64,000 nucleotides of DNA from Kitasatospora paranensis (GCF_039544005.1 NZ_BAABKV010000001.1:6324001-6388000), one strand, 5' to 3'; shown: positions 1 through 8,899, numbered from the stretch's first letter. Made by a program: numbers and translations. Notes: generated from the sequence alone by a model not told the origin.

Positions 1-18
1 TCCGCGCGCGCGCGCGGA
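1..18. terminator. GC palindrome at window edge, possible terminator
   Basis: Positions 1-8 (TCCGCGCG) pair perfectly with 11-18 (CGCGCGGA). This could be the terminator of a gene lying outside the window. The alternating CG composition makes such a palindrome easy to get by chance, so the call is weak. Confidence 0.25.
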
Positions 19-418
19 GTTCCTGACATGCCCGGGACGGCGGGAATTTTGCTCATCCGATAGCTGAAATCACCGCTGCGGGAGGCGATTTGGGTCGTTC
101 GGTGCGCTATCTGACGGTCCGTCCGACGCGATACGGAGCCGCTACCCGCGCGCTACGGCCACCCGGCAGGATGTCGGTGCCGGAGTGGACGGACCGCGCT
201 GCCGCGGTCCGCCGACGCCCGGATGTCCTTACCGCACCGATCGTCCGGCCCGCCTTCAGCGTGCACTGCGGCAGACCTGACCGACGGGCGCCGGCGGGGC
301 TCTCCAGCCCCACCGGCGCCGGCGCATGCACCCGCGGCGTGCAGCGCCGGGCCCGTGACCGCCCGGTCCGCCGACGACCCCCACCGCCGGCAGCCCGGGC
401 GCCACGCCCGCACCGCGC
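19..418. other. Non-coding stretch upstream of the mhp operon
   Basis: About 400 bases without a gene I can support. Frames are open on both strands only because the DNA is so GC-rich; none has a convincing start, ribosome site or recognisable protein. The useful signals (palindrome and promoter) lie just downstream. Confidence 0.5.
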
Positions 419-441
419 GGCGTTCCGTGACACGGAACGCC
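419..441. promoter_or_regulatory. Perfect palindromic operator upstream of mhpDFE
   Basis: Two perfect 11-bp arms, GGCGTTCCGTG (419-429) and CACGGAACGCC (431-441), flank a single A. The core TTCCGTG/CACGGAA resembles binding sites of IclR-family regulators of aromatic catabolism. That family assignment is inference, and no such regulator gene is in the window. The site sits directly upstream of the proposed -35 element of the only operon it faces. Confidence 0.65.
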
Positions 442-443
442 GA

Positions 444-473
444 TTGCCCCAGGATCGGCAGGGCGTCTATACC
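444..473 (+). promoter_or_regulatory. Candidate promoter of the mhp operon
   Basis: TTGCCC at 444-449 and TATACC at 468-473 are 18 bases apart and resemble an HrdB-type promoter with imperfect hexamers. The perfect palindrome ends two bases before the -35, so a bound protein would overlap or touch RNA polymerase. Confidence 0.35.
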
Positions 474-533
474 GGAGGCGTCGAGAGGCCCCCACCGGGC
501 CTCGCCCCCGCCGTTTCCTCCTGGAGGTGCCGC

Positions 534-581
534 ATGGCCGCGCCCCGCGTCCCGTTCCGAGCCGCCCGGAACGGCCGGTGA
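534..581 (+). CDS. 15-codon leader ORF translationally coupled to mhpD
   Basis: ATG at 534 follows a strong ribosome site, GGAGG at 523-527, by six bases and encodes MAAPRVPFRAARNGR. Its TGA (579-581) overlaps the GTG start of mhpD (578-580) as GTGA. The good ribosome site fits this ATG rather than any mhpD start. The simplest reading is a short coupled leader, so that ribosomes reach mhpD by termination-reinitiation. No function is claimed for the peptide. Confidence 0.5.
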   Translation: MAAPRVPFRAARNGR

Positions 582-1390
582 CCGCCGCCGGCCTCCCGGC
601 AGAGGTCGTCAAGGCCGCCGAGGTCCTGGCCGAGGCCGCCCGCACCGGCGTGCCCTGCCCGCCCGTGCGCTCCCTGCTCGCCCCCGGCGACGTCGCCGCC
701 GCGTACGCCGTCCAGCGGTTCGCCGTGGACCGGGCGGTCGCCGCGGGCCGCCGGGTGGCCGGCCGCAAGATCGGCCTGACCTCGCCCGCCGTGCAGCGCC
801 AGCTGGGCGTCGGACAGCCGGACTTCGGCGCACTGATGGCCGACATGGCGGTGCCCGACGGCGGCCTGGTGCCGGTCGGCCGGCTGCTCCAGCCCAAGGT
901 CGAGGCCGAGGTCGCCCTCGTCCTCGGCGCCGACCTGCCGCACGCCGACTGCACCGTCGCCGACGTCATCCGCGCGGTCGACTTCGCGCTGCCCGCCCTG
1001 GAGATCGTCGACAGCCGGATCGCCGGCTGGGACATCACCATCACCGACACCGTCGCGGACAACGCCTCCTCGGGGCTCTTCGTGCTCGGCGGCACCCCCG
1101 TCCCCCTCACCGCCGTGGACCTGCGCGCGGTCGCGATGACCCTCACCCAGGACGGCCGGGAGGTCTCCCGCGGCACCGGCGCGGACTGCCTCGGCGGCCC
1201 GCTCAACGCCGCCGTCTGGCTCGCCTCGACCCTGGCCTCGATGGGCGACCCGCTGCGGGCCGGCGACATCGTGCTGACCGGCGCCCTCGGCCCGATGGCC
1301 GCGGCCGCGCCCGGCGACTCCTTCGAGGCGCACATCACCGGACTCGGCTCCGTCCGGGTCGCCTTCGCTCCGGAAGGGGACGCGCAGTGA
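578..1390 (+). CDS. mhpD: 2-keto-4-pentenoate hydratase
   Basis: Hydrates 2-hydroxypenta-2,4-dienoate to 4-hydroxy-2-oxovalerate in the lower meta-cleavage pathway for aromatic rings (cytosolic, metal dependent). From GTG 578 the protein has 270 residues, close to E. coli MhpD (269). Family landmarks are the GRKIGLTSP stretch near residue 62, the metal-site region EAEVALVLG near 109, and LEIVDSRI near 140. An upstream in-frame GTG at 527 overlaps the ribosome site and is unlikely to be used. The gene overlaps the leader ORF upstream and mhpF downstream by four bases each, so expression is probably coupled. The three enzymes give pyruvate and acetyl-CoA. Confidence 0.9.
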   Translation: MTAAGLPAEVVKAAEVLAEAARTGVPCPPVRSLLAPGDVAAAYAVQRFAVDRAVAAGRRVAGRKIGLTSPAVQRQLGVGQPDFGALMADMAVPDGGLVPVGRLLQPKVEAEVALVLGADLPHADCTVADVIRAVDFALPALEIVDSRIAGWDITITDTVADNASSGLFVLGGTPVPLTAVDLRAVAMTLTQDGREVSRGTGADCLGGPLNAAVWLASTLASMGDPLRAGDIVLTGALGPMAAAAPGDSFEAHITGLGSVRVAFAPEGDAQ

Positions 1391-2334
1391 CGACCAAGGT
1401 CGCCGTCATCGGCTCCGGCAACATCGCCACCGACCTGATGATCAAGATCCTGCGGCTCTCCGACACCCTGGAGATCGCCGCGATGGCCGGCATCGACCCG
1501 GACTCGGACGGCCTGGCCCGCGCCCGCCGGCTGAAGGTCGCCACCACCCACGAGGGCGTCGACGGCCTGCTGCGGATGGACGAGTTCGCCGACGTGTCGC
1601 TGGTCTTCGACGCCACCTCGGCCGGCGCCCACCGCCGCCACGACGCGCTGCTGCGCGCCGCCGGCCGCACCGTGGTCGACCTGACCCCGGCCGCCCTCGG
1701 CCCGTACGTGGTGCCGCCGGTCAACCTGACCGACCACCTGGACGCGCCCAACGTCAACATGGTCACCTGCGGCGGCCAGGCCACCATCCCGGTGGTCGCC
1801 GCGGTCTCCTCGGTCACCCCGGTGCACTACGGGGAGATCATCGCCTCGATCGCCTCCCGGTCGGCCGGCCCCGGCACCCGGGCCAACATCGACGAGTTCA
1901 CCGAGACGACCTCCTCGGCCATCGCGAAGGTCGGCGGCGCGGCCCGCGGCAAGGCGATCATCGTGCTGAACCCGGCCGAGCCGCCGCTGATCATGCGCGA
2001 CACCGTGCACTGCCTGGTCGGCGACTGCGACGAGGGGGCGGTGACCGCCGCCGTCGAGGAGATGGTCGGCCGGGTCCAGGCCTACGTGCCCGGCTACCGG
2101 CTCAAGCAGAAGGTCCAGTTCGACCGGGTCGCCGCGGACGACCCGCTGCGCGGCCTGCTCCCGCCGGACGCCGTGGCGGGCGGGGCGCTGCGCGTCTCGG
2201 TCTTCCTGGAGGTGGAGGGCGCCGCCCACTACCTGCCGGCGTACGCGGGCAACCTCGACATCATGACCTCGGCCGCGCTGCGCACCGCGGAGCACATGGC
2301 CGCCCACCGCGCCCCGGAGGTGTCCGCGCGATGA
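1387..2334 (+). CDS. mhpF: Acetaldehyde dehydrogenase (acylating)
   Basis: Converts acetaldehyde, NAD+ and CoA to acetyl-CoA, taking acetaldehyde directly from its partner aldolase MhpE. The protein has 315 residues. A Rossmann motif GSGNIATDL lies near residue 11, and the catalytic cysteine sits in MVTCGGQATIP at about residue 128 (Cys132 region in E. coli). The GTG start overlaps the mhpD stop as GTGA, and the stop overlaps mhpE as ATGA. This is the normal order for the channelling dehydrogenase-aldolase pair. Confidence 0.93.
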   Translation: MTTKVAVIGSGNIATDLMIKILRLSDTLEIAAMAGIDPDSDGLARARRLKVATTHEGVDGLLRMDEFADVSLVFDATSAGAHRRHDALLRAAGRTVVDLTPAALGPYVVPPVNLTDHLDAPNVNMVTCGGQATIPVVAAVSSVTPVHYGEIIASIASRSAGPGTRANIDEFTETTSSAIAKVGGAARGKAIIVLNPAEPPLIMRDTVHCLVGDCDEGAVTAAVEEMVGRVQAYVPGYRLKQKVQFDRVAADDPLRGLLPPDAVAGGALRVSVFLEVEGAAHYLPAYAGNLDIMTSAALRTAEHMAAHRAPEVSAR

Positions 2335-3362
2335 CCGACCAGACCACCGGCCCGGAGCTGTACATCCAGGACGTCACCCTGCGGGACGGGATGCACGCCG
2401 TCCGGCACCGCTACACCGTCGAGCAGGCCCGCACCATCGCCGCGGCCCTGGACGCCGCGGGCGTCGCCGCCATCGAGATCGCCCACGGCGACGGGCTGGC
2501 CGGCTCCAGCATCACGTACGGGGTCGGCGCGCACACCGACTGGGAGTGGATCGAGGCGGTCGCGGACGCCGCCCGCACCGCCGTGCCGACCACCCTGCTG
2601 CTGCCCGGCATCGGCACCGTGCACGACCTGCGGCAGGCGCACGCCCTGGGGGTGCGCTCCGTCCGGGTGGCCACCCACTGCACGGAGGCCGACATCTCCG
2701 CGCAGCACATCGCGGCCGCCCGCGAGCTGGGCATGGACGTGGCGGGCTTCCTGATGATGTCCCACATGGCCGAGCCGGCCGAACTCGCCCGCCAGGCCAA
2801 GCTGATGGAGTCGTACGGCGCGACCTGCGTTTACGTGACCGACTCCGGCGGCCGGCTGACCATGGACGGTGTGCGCGAGCGCTTCCGGGCCTACCGGGAC
2901 GTGCTGGAGCCGTCGACCGCGATGGGCATCCACGCCCACCACAACCTCGCCCTCGGTGTGGCGAACTCGGTGGTGGCGGTGGAGAGCGGGGCCGTGCGGG
3001 TGGACGCCTCGCTGGCCGGTCAGGGAGCGGGGGCCGGCAACTGCCCGCTGGAGGCGTTCGTGGCGGTCGCCGACCTGATGGGCTGGCGGCACGGCTGCGA
3101 GCTGTTCCCGCTGATGGACGCCGCGGACGACATCGTCCGGCCGCTCCAGGACCGCGAGGTGCGGGTCGACCGCGAGACGCTGACGCTCGGCTACGCGGGC
3201 GTGTACTCCAGCTTCCTGCGGCACGCCGAGACGGCGGCCGCCCGCTACGGGCTGGACACCCGGTCGGTGCTGGTGGAGGCCGGTCGGCGGGGGATGGTCG
3301 GCGGCCAGGAGGACATGATCACGGACATCGCCCTCGATCTCGCGGCGCGGGCCGCGGGCTGA
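2331..3362 (+). CDS. mhpE: 4-hydroxy-2-oxovalerate aldolase
   Basis: Class II metal-dependent aldolase that cleaves 4-hydroxy-2-oxovalerate into pyruvate and acetaldehyde, in complex with MhpF. The protein has 343 residues in the HMG-CoA-lyase-like TIM-barrel family. The N-terminal LRDGMHAVRH holds the metal-binding Asp and catalytic His. IHAHHNLALG near residue 200 supplies the metal-binding histidines. It is the last gene of the operon. No upper-pathway ring-cleavage enzyme lies beside it, though a PobA-like hydroxylase is 10 kb away. Confidence 0.93.
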   Translation: MTDQTTGPELYIQDVTLRDGMHAVRHRYTVEQARTIAAALDAAGVAAIEIAHGDGLAGSSITYGVGAHTDWEWIEAVADAARTAVPTTLLLPGIGTVHDLRQAHALGVRSVRVATHCTEADISAQHIAAARELGMDVAGFLMMSHMAEPAELARQAKLMESYGATCVYVTDSGGRLTMDGVRERFRAYRDVLEPSTAMGIHAHHNLALGVANSVVAVESGAVRVDASLAGQGAGAGNCPLEAFVAVADLMGWRHGCELFPLMDAADDIVRPLQDREVRVDRETLTLGYAGVYSSFLRHAETAAARYGLDTRSVLVEAGRRGMVGGQEDMITDIALDLAARAAG

Positions 3363-3389
3363 ACGGGGCGGGCCGCGCGCGGCACGGAC

Positions 3390-3438
3390 TGTCAACCTTC
3401 GGTTGACACCTTCCATGTGTCAACCTATGGTTGACACA
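3390..3438. promoter_or_regulatory. Twin palindromic operators over the Clp-N/HTH promoter
   Basis: Two copies of the same operator: TGTCAACC-TTC-GGTTGACA (3390-3408), and a longer one with arms TGTGTCAACC (3416-3425) and GGTTGACACA (3429-3438) around TAT. Their centres are 28 bases apart. They cover the -35 and -10 elements and reach the A of the start codon. The gene they control encodes a helix-turn-helix protein, so autoregulation is the natural inference. Confidence 0.75.
3403..3431 (+). promoter_or_regulatory. Near-consensus promoter giving a leaderless transcript
   Basis: TTGACA (3403-3408) and TATGGT (3426-3431) are 17 bases apart. Transcription would start about seven bases after the -10, at 3438, which is the A of the ATG, so the message would have no leader. 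Both hexamers are embedded in the operator palindromes. Confidence 0.7.
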
Positions 3439-4196
3439 TGGAGAACCGTGCCGCGCTCACGCATCCCGTCCGCCTCGACGACCTGATCGAGGCCATCAAG
3501 AAGTCCCACACCGACGCCCTCGACCAGCTCACCGACGCGGTGCTCGCCGCCGACCACCTCGGCGAGGTCGCGGACCACCTGATCGGCCACTTCGTGGACC
3601 AGGCCCGCCGTTCCGGCGCGTCCTGGACCGACATCGGCCGCAGCATGGGCGTCACCCGGCAGGCCGCGCAGAAGCGCTTCGTGCCGAAGGACCCGGGTGG
3701 CGAGCCGGGTGCCCTCGACCCCAGTCAGGGCTTCGGCCGCTTCACCCCGCGTGCCCGCAACGTCGTGGTGGTCGCGCAGAACGAGGCCCGGGCGGGCAGC
3801 CGGGCCGAGATCACCCCGGCCCACCTGGTGCTCGGCCTGCTCGGCGAGCCCGAGGGGATCGGCGCCGCGGCGATCACCGCCCAGGGCGTCACGCCGGAGG
3901 CCGTCCGGGCGGCCGCCGAGGCGGCGCTGCCGCCGGTCTCGGCGGAGCTGCCCGCCCTCGTCCCGTTCGACACCGCCGCCCGCAAGGTGCTGGAGCTGAC
4001 CTTCCGTGAGGCCCTGCGGCTGGGCCACAACTACGTCGGCACCGAGCACATCCTGCTCGCCCTCCTCGAAGTGGAGGGCGGCGAGGGGGTGCTGGCCGGC
4101 CTGGGTGTCGACAAGGCCGCGGCCGAGCGCGACATCGCGGCGGCCCTGGCGGCGGCGGTCGAGGCGATGGGGGCGGAGGGGGCGGAGGGGGCCTGA
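3438..4196 (+). CDS. HTH protein with Clp N-terminal repeats
   Basis: A 252-residue protein in two parts. Residues 1-80 hold a helix-turn-helix, visible in SWTDIGRSMGVTRQAAQKRF. Residues 95-245 resemble the double Clp N-domain (substrate- and adaptor-binding repeats of ClpC/ClpA), for example ITPAHLVLGLL and NYVGTEHILLALL. There is no AAA+ ATPase module, so it is not itself an unfoldase. It may be a regulator that senses protein damage through the Clp-N fold, or an adaptor for ClpC; both are inference. The twin operators over its own promoter suggest autorepression. There is no ribosome site, as expected for a leaderless message. Confidence 0.8.
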   Translation: MENRAALTHPVRLDDLIEAIKKSHTDALDQLTDAVLAADHLGEVADHLIGHFVDQARRSGASWTDIGRSMGVTRQAAQKRFVPKDPGGEPGALDPSQGFGRFTPRARNVVVVAQNEARAGSRAEITPAHLVLGLLGEPEGIGAAAITAQGVTPEAVRAAAEAALPPVSAELPALVPFDTAARKVLELTFREALRLGHNYVGTEHILLALLEVEGGEGVLAGLGVDKAAAERDIAAALAAAVEAMGAEGAEGA

Positions 4197-4775
4197 GCCG
4201 GGCCGGCGGCGCTGCGGGGGTTGCGCGGCCGTGCCGGCCCGAATGGCGGGGGCTGCCGCAGCGCGGCTGTCCGAATGGCGGGATGCCCTTGGCATCCCGC
4301 CATCGTCGTGTTCGGCGGATATCGCCGCCGGGGTACGACTTGACCGATCCGTGATGCACCGTCGAAGCATTCCTGCTATTGCGCGGGGCGAGTTCGCGCC
4401 ACCGGACGCGGGGCCCGGCAGGGGGCGTCGACCGGTCCGCATCCTCGGCGGACGGCCGCGGCCGACGGCTCCGGTCGGGCGGCCGTGCCCCGTCCACCGC
4501 CCGCCCCCGGCGCCCGGCGCGGCCTCCGGGCACCGTGCAGGTCCTGTAATGAAGTTGTGCGATGCAACCTCATGTGATGCGTCGGTAAAGGCGTTTCACC
4601 TGTTCAGGGGCTGTTTGGCAGCCAGGAGTGTTCGGTGTGACGCCTGGTGACGGCACCTCAGGAGCAGGGGTGCGTTTTCCCTACTGTTATACGGTGTGGC
4701 TAATATCCGTCCGTCAGAGTCCTTATCAGATTCGACCAGTTCCGAACGACTGGCGTCATCTCCAAGGAGAATCCC
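4197..4775. other. Long intergenic region before the conservon
   Basis: 579 bases without a supported gene. It holds a strong hairpin (4275-4303), preceded by a near-repeat of CCGAATGGCGGG (about 4239 and 4271). A comparatively AT-rich patch around 4676-4740 (GTTATACGG, CTAATATCC) probably contains the conservon promoter. I could not assign clean -35/-10 hexamers there. Confidence 0.5.
4275..4303 (+). terminator. 13-bp perfect hairpin terminator
   Basis: ATGGCGGGATGCC (4275-4287) pairs perfectly with GGCATCCCGCCAT (4291-4303) around a three-base loop. It follows the Clp-N/HTH gene by about 80 bases. It has no U-tract, which is usual for actinomycetes. Confidence 0.7.
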
Positions 4776-7495
4776 CTGCGCACGCGCGCGACTCGGCGGA
4801 TCAACTCGGGCAGGCTCTCGCTCCGCGCGACCCTGCTCGTGCTGGCCATCGTCCCCGGTGTGGCGCTCGCCGCACTCTGGGCCGTCGCCAGCGGACAGCT
4901 CCTGCTCGACTTCCAACGCCAGGCCGCCCAGGGCCTCCTGGCGCAGAAGGCCGGCCAGCCGTCCAACATCGTCTACTACAGCCTCCAGGAGGAGCGCCGG
5001 CTCAGCGCCGAAACCCTCGCCCGGCACAGCGGGCCCGACGACGCGCTGCGGGCGCAGCGGGTCAAGACCGACCAGGCCATCGTCCAGTTCCAGACGCTCT
5101 CCGACGTCGAGGCCTCCGACGCACCCGCCGAGGTCCGCCAGGCGGTCCAGCGGGCCCGCCAGGCGATCGGCCAACTGCCGGCCCAGCGCACCCTGGTGGA
5201 CGGCGGCGGCAGCGAGCAGCAGGCCGCCGTCTACCGGTACTACACCGACCTGATCGCGGTCGACCTCCAGCTCTTCTCGGCCCTCAGCCACGTCGACAAC
5301 GGCCGGGTCACCACGCTCTCCCAGCCGCTGGTCGACCTGTTCTGGACCAAGGAGATGATCTCCCGGTCGGATGCCCTGCTCGCCCGCGGCTGGGCCGACG
5401 GCAGCCTCTCCGCCGACGACTACCAGCAGTTCCGGCAGTCCGTCGACGATCAGCCCTTTCAGTACGGCACCAAGGTCGCCCCCTACCTCGCGCCCGACGA
5501 GGCCGCGATGTGGCAGCGCATCGCGAACGGCCCCGCCTGGCAGACGAAGACCCGCCTGGAGCAGTCCCTGCTCAAGCCCGTGGCGGCCGACAAGTCCGGC
5601 CGGATCCCGCTGGACGGCGACCGGCAGGCCTGGCGCCAGGCGATGGACCAGCTGACCCCGCAACTCGTCGACCTGCTGGAGCACCGCACCGCGGCCGTGG
5701 TCGACGAGGGCAAGGGCAGCATCATGGACCTGCTGCTCAAGCTGGTGCTCACCACCGTCATCGGCCTGCTCGCGGTCGTCGCCGTGGTCATCACCAGCTG
5801 GCGGCTCACCCGCACCCTGCGCCGGCGGATCGTCCGGCTCCAGGAGCAGGCCAGGGACCTGGAACGGTCGCTGCCCGATGTCGTCGCCCGGCTCGGCCAG
5901 GGCGAGCAGATCGACGTCGAGGAGCAGGCCAAGGCGATCCCGCGCGACCCGTGGGCCCGCACCGAGGACGAACTCGCCGAGCTCGGCGAGGCGTTGAACC
6001 TTGCCCGGACGAGCGCCCTGCAGGCCGCCGTGGCCCAGGCCGAGCAGCACCGCGGCTTCGAGCGGCTGCTCCAGCGGATCGCCCGCCGCACCCAGCTCCT
6101 CATCGGCCAGCAGCTCAAGAAGCTCGACGAGCTGGAGCGCCGCCACGAGGACCCGGAGATCCTGGACGGCCTGTTCGACCTCGACCACCTCACCGCGCGC
6201 CTGCGCCGCTACGAGGAGAACCTGGTCATCCTGGCCGGCGGCACCCCGCACCGCCGCTGGCGCAAGCCCGTCCCGCTGCTCGACGTGATCCGCGCCGCCC
6301 AGGGCGAGGTGCAGGACTACCGCCGGGTCGTCATCGACCTGGACGGCAGCCCCTGGCTGTCCGAGCGGGCCGTCGGCCCGGTCGCCCACGTGATCGCCGA
6401 ACTCATCGAGAACGCCCTGGCGTTCTCCCGTCCGCCGAGCCCCGTCGAGGTCCGCGCCGGACGGGTCAGCCGCGGCGTCGCGATCGAGGTCGAGGACCGC
6501 GGCCTGGGCATGGACGACGAGCAGCTCGCCGAGGCCAACGACCTGATGAGCCGTCCGCCGCGCACCGACGTGCTGGCCCGCGGCGACGACATCCGGCTCG
6601 GCTTCTACGTCATCGCCCGGCTCGCCGACCAGAACGGGCTGCGGATCGAGTTCCGCCAGTCCGCGTTCGGCGGGACGAGGGTCGTGGTGCTCGTCCCGGA
6701 CGAGTTGATCGTCCCCGACCCGCTGGGCCGGCCGGTCGCCGTCCCCCCGCTGGTCGAGGCGGCCACCCTGCCCACCCGCTCCCGCGGCCGCGCCCTCGCC
6801 GGGGTGACCAGCCTGCCGACCCCCGCCCTCACCGCCGCCGAGCCCGGCCCGTACCCGGACGGCACCGCCTACCCGGACGGGGACCCGTACCCGTCGGTCG
6901 AGGGCCCCGGCCTGCCGGCCGACCCGTTCGCCCCGGCCGCCCGGCACACCGGCGGCGAGCCCGAGCCGCTGCCCGCCGACCCCTACGGCTCCCCGTACGG
7001 CGACAGCGGCCGCGGCGCGGGACCGGCCCACGGGCACAGCCCGTACACCCTCCCGGAGCCCTACCGGCCGGTGCCGGTCACGGCGGCCGACTGGCCCGCG
7101 GCGCCCCCGGTGCCCACCATCGAGCCGCTGCCCGCGGCGCCCCCGGTCCCCACCGTCGAGCCGCTGCCCGCGGCCGTGGTGCTCCCGGCGCCCGCCGAGC
7201 CCGCCCAGGCCGGGCCGGGCAATGAGCCGCCGCTGCCCCGGCGGGTACGCCAGGCCAGCCTGGTGGACGAGCTGCGGGTCACCCCGGCCGACCGCTCCGC
7301 GACGCCCAGGCCGCCCCGCTGGGACGAGAACCCGCTGTTCCGGCCGGCCCCCGACGGGCCGGAGCGGCGATCGGTGCCTTCCAGCGGCGCTCCCGGGCCG
7401 CCCGCACGGGCGACCTGCCGGCCGGACCGGGCGGTTCTCCCGCCGACGACACCTGGAACACCCCTCCCATCCCTACGAGAGAAGACCGGTCATGA
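4776..7495 (+). CDS. cvnA: Conservon sensor-like histidine kinase CvnA, CTG start, 3' frame break
   Basis: Membrane sensor of a conservon, partner of CvnB, CvnC and CvnD. Order: TM helix (about residues 15-40), nitrate-sensing-like extracellular region, second TM near 310-335 (LLKLVLTTVIGLLAVVAVV), coiled dimerisation helix, then a HATPase domain with N-box ELIENALAFSRPP and G-boxes VEDRGLGM and DIRLGFYVIARL, and a Pro-rich tail. The only start with a ribosome site is CTG 4776, five bases after AAGGAGA; GTG 4839 would cut into TM1. The frame is lost between 7348 and 7367, most likely one base missing from the C run 7348-7352. With it restored the tail reads IGAFQRRSRAARTGD and ends at TGA 7493-7495, overlapping cvnB. 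Unrepaired, the frame falsely fuses to cvnC. Confidence 0.85.
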
Positions 7496-7929
7496 CGCGC
7501 ACAACCGCCACCCACCAGGACCTGGACTGGCTGCTCGACGGCCTGGTGGACTCGGTGGCCGGGACGAGGAACGCCGTCCTGCTGTCCGACGACGGCCTTG
7601 TGGTGAGCCACTCCCGCACCATCGCCCGCTCCGACGCCGAGCGGCTCGCGGCCATCGCCACCGGGCAGCAGAGCCTCGCCCGCGGGGTCGGCCAGCTCTT
7701 CGAGGGCGGCCCCGTCCACCAGGTGATCGTCGAACTGGCCGAGCTCTGGCTGTTCGTCATCTCCGCCGGCCAGGGCACCCACCTGGCGGTCGTCGCCTCC
7801 CAGGAGGTGGACGCCGAGGTCATGTCGCTCGCCATGCACAACCTGGTGCAGCAGGTCGGCCAGAAGCTCAGCACGCCCGTCCGCGGCGACTTCGACGCCT
7901 TCGGCGCCCGCGGCGGGCAGCGCGGGTGA
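7492..7929 (+). CDS. cvnB: Roadblock/LC7 protein CvnB
   Basis: A 145-residue Roadblock/LC7 protein, beginning MTRTTATHQDLDWLLDGL. Conservon CvnB proteins are small cytosolic dimerising factors thought to work with the CvnD GTPase, like MglB with MglA. The ATG overlaps the repaired cvnA stop, and the stop overlaps the cvnC GTG as GTGA. Order, overlaps and length match known Streptomyces conservons. Confidence 0.92.
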   Translation: MTRTTATHQDLDWLLDGLVDSVAGTRNAVLLSDDGLVVSHSRTIARSDAERLAAIATGQQSLARGVGQLFEGGPVHQVIVELAELWLFVISAGQGTHLAVVASQEVDAEVMSLAMHNLVQQVGQKLSTPVRGDFDAFGARGGQRG

Positions 7930-8327
7930 ATCCGGACTGGGACGAGGACGACGGCGACGCCGCCGACGGCATGGTCCGCCCGTACACGATCACCCGCGGG
8001 CGGACCGCGCCGGAGCGCGACGACTTCACCCTCATCACCCTGCTCACCACCGCCCAGGACCCTCGGGACGCCTACGGTGCGCCCGTCCGCCCGGGCAGGC
8101 TCCAGCCCGAGCACCGGGCGATCCTGGCGCGCTGCCGCCGCTCCGCGGCGGTGGCGGAGGTCGCCGCCGACATCGACCTGCCGGTCTCGGTGACCAAGAT
8201 CCTGCTGGCCGACCTGGTCTCCCAGGGCCTCCTGCTGGCCCGTGCCCCGCTCTCGGTGGCACGGGCCGCGGGCGGCCCCGACCTGGTCCTGCTCGCCGCC
8301 GTACGTGAGGGACTGAGGAGGCTGTGA
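7926..8327 (+). CDS. cvnC: DUF742 protein CvnC
   Basis: A 133-residue DUF742 protein carrying the usual MVRPYTITRGRT stretch near the N-terminus and a winged-helix-like C-terminal half (VAADIDLPVSVTKILLADL). It starts with GTG inside the cvnB stop and ends with a GTGA overlap into cvnD. It is thought to link sensor and GTPase modules in conservons; the biochemical role is not settled. Confidence 0.92.
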   Translation: MNPDWDEDDGDAADGMVRPYTITRGRTAPERDDFTLITLLTTAQDPRDAYGAPVRPGRLQPEHRAILARCRRSAAVAEVAADIDLPVSVTKILLADLVSQGLLLARAPLSVARAAGGPDLVLLAAVREGLRRL

Positions 8328-8899
8328 ACGAGATGACGACCACCCAGGCGGCGGCCGCCGTCAAGATTCTGATCGCCGGCGGCTTCGGGGTCGGCAAGAC
8401 GACCCTGGTCGGCGCGGTCAGCGAGGTGGCGCCGCTGCGCACCGAGGAGTACCTGACCACCGCCAGCGTCGGCGTGGACGACCTGGCGGGCGTCGACCAG
8501 AAGGACACCACCACCGTCGCCCTGGACTTCGGCCGGATCACGGTCAGCCCGGAGCTGGTGGTCTACCTGTTCGGCACGCCCGGCCAGGAGCGGTTCTGGT
8601 TCATGTGGAACGACCTGGTCAACGGCGCGCTCGGCGGGGTGGTCATCGCCGACACCCGACGGCTGGAGACCAGCTTCGCCTCGATCGACTTCTTCGAGAG
8701 CCGCGGGATCCCGTTCGTGGTGGCGATCAACTGCTTCCACGGCGTCAACACCCGCTCCGCGGACGAGATCAGGGCCGCCCTCGACCTCGACCCGCACGTC
8801 CCGATGCGGGTCGGGGACGTCCGCGAGCGCTCCTTCGGCCGCGACGTGCTGCTCGCCCTCGTCGACCACCTGATGGCCCTGCCCGCCGCCGCCGGCTGA
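8324..8899 (+). CDS. cvnD: Conservon GTPase CvnD
   Basis: A 191-residue Ras-like GTP-binding protein. P-loop GGFGVGKTTL near residue 20, Walker-B/switch II region LFGTPGQERFWFMWNDL near 85, and a base-recognition region around VVAINCFHG. The switch II Gln of GQE is kept. The GTG start overlaps cvnC. Probably the output switch of the conservon; the next gene encodes a flavoprotein 77 bases downstream. Confidence 0.93.
   Translation: MNEMTTTQAAAAVKILIAGGFGVGKTTLVGAVSEVAPLRTEEYLTTASVGVDDLAGVDQKDTTTVALDFGRITVSPELVVYLFGTPGQERFWFMWNDLVNGALGGVVIADTRRLETSFASIDFFESRGIPFVVAINCFHGVNTRSADEIRAALDLDPHVPMRVGDVRERSFGRDVLLALVDHLMALPAAAG

Noticed and set aside
256..2307. Long antisense open frame opposite mhpDFE
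   Set aside because: Low-complexity His/Gly/Arg/Val composition expected opposite a GC-rich gene; no ribosome site and no recognisable fold.
4839..8327. Apparent single protein fusing the conservon kinase with CvnC
   Set aside because: The kinase frame runs through cvnB out of phase only because a base is missing near 7348-7367. The repaired tail stops exactly at the cvnB start, and cvnC has its own GTG overlap.
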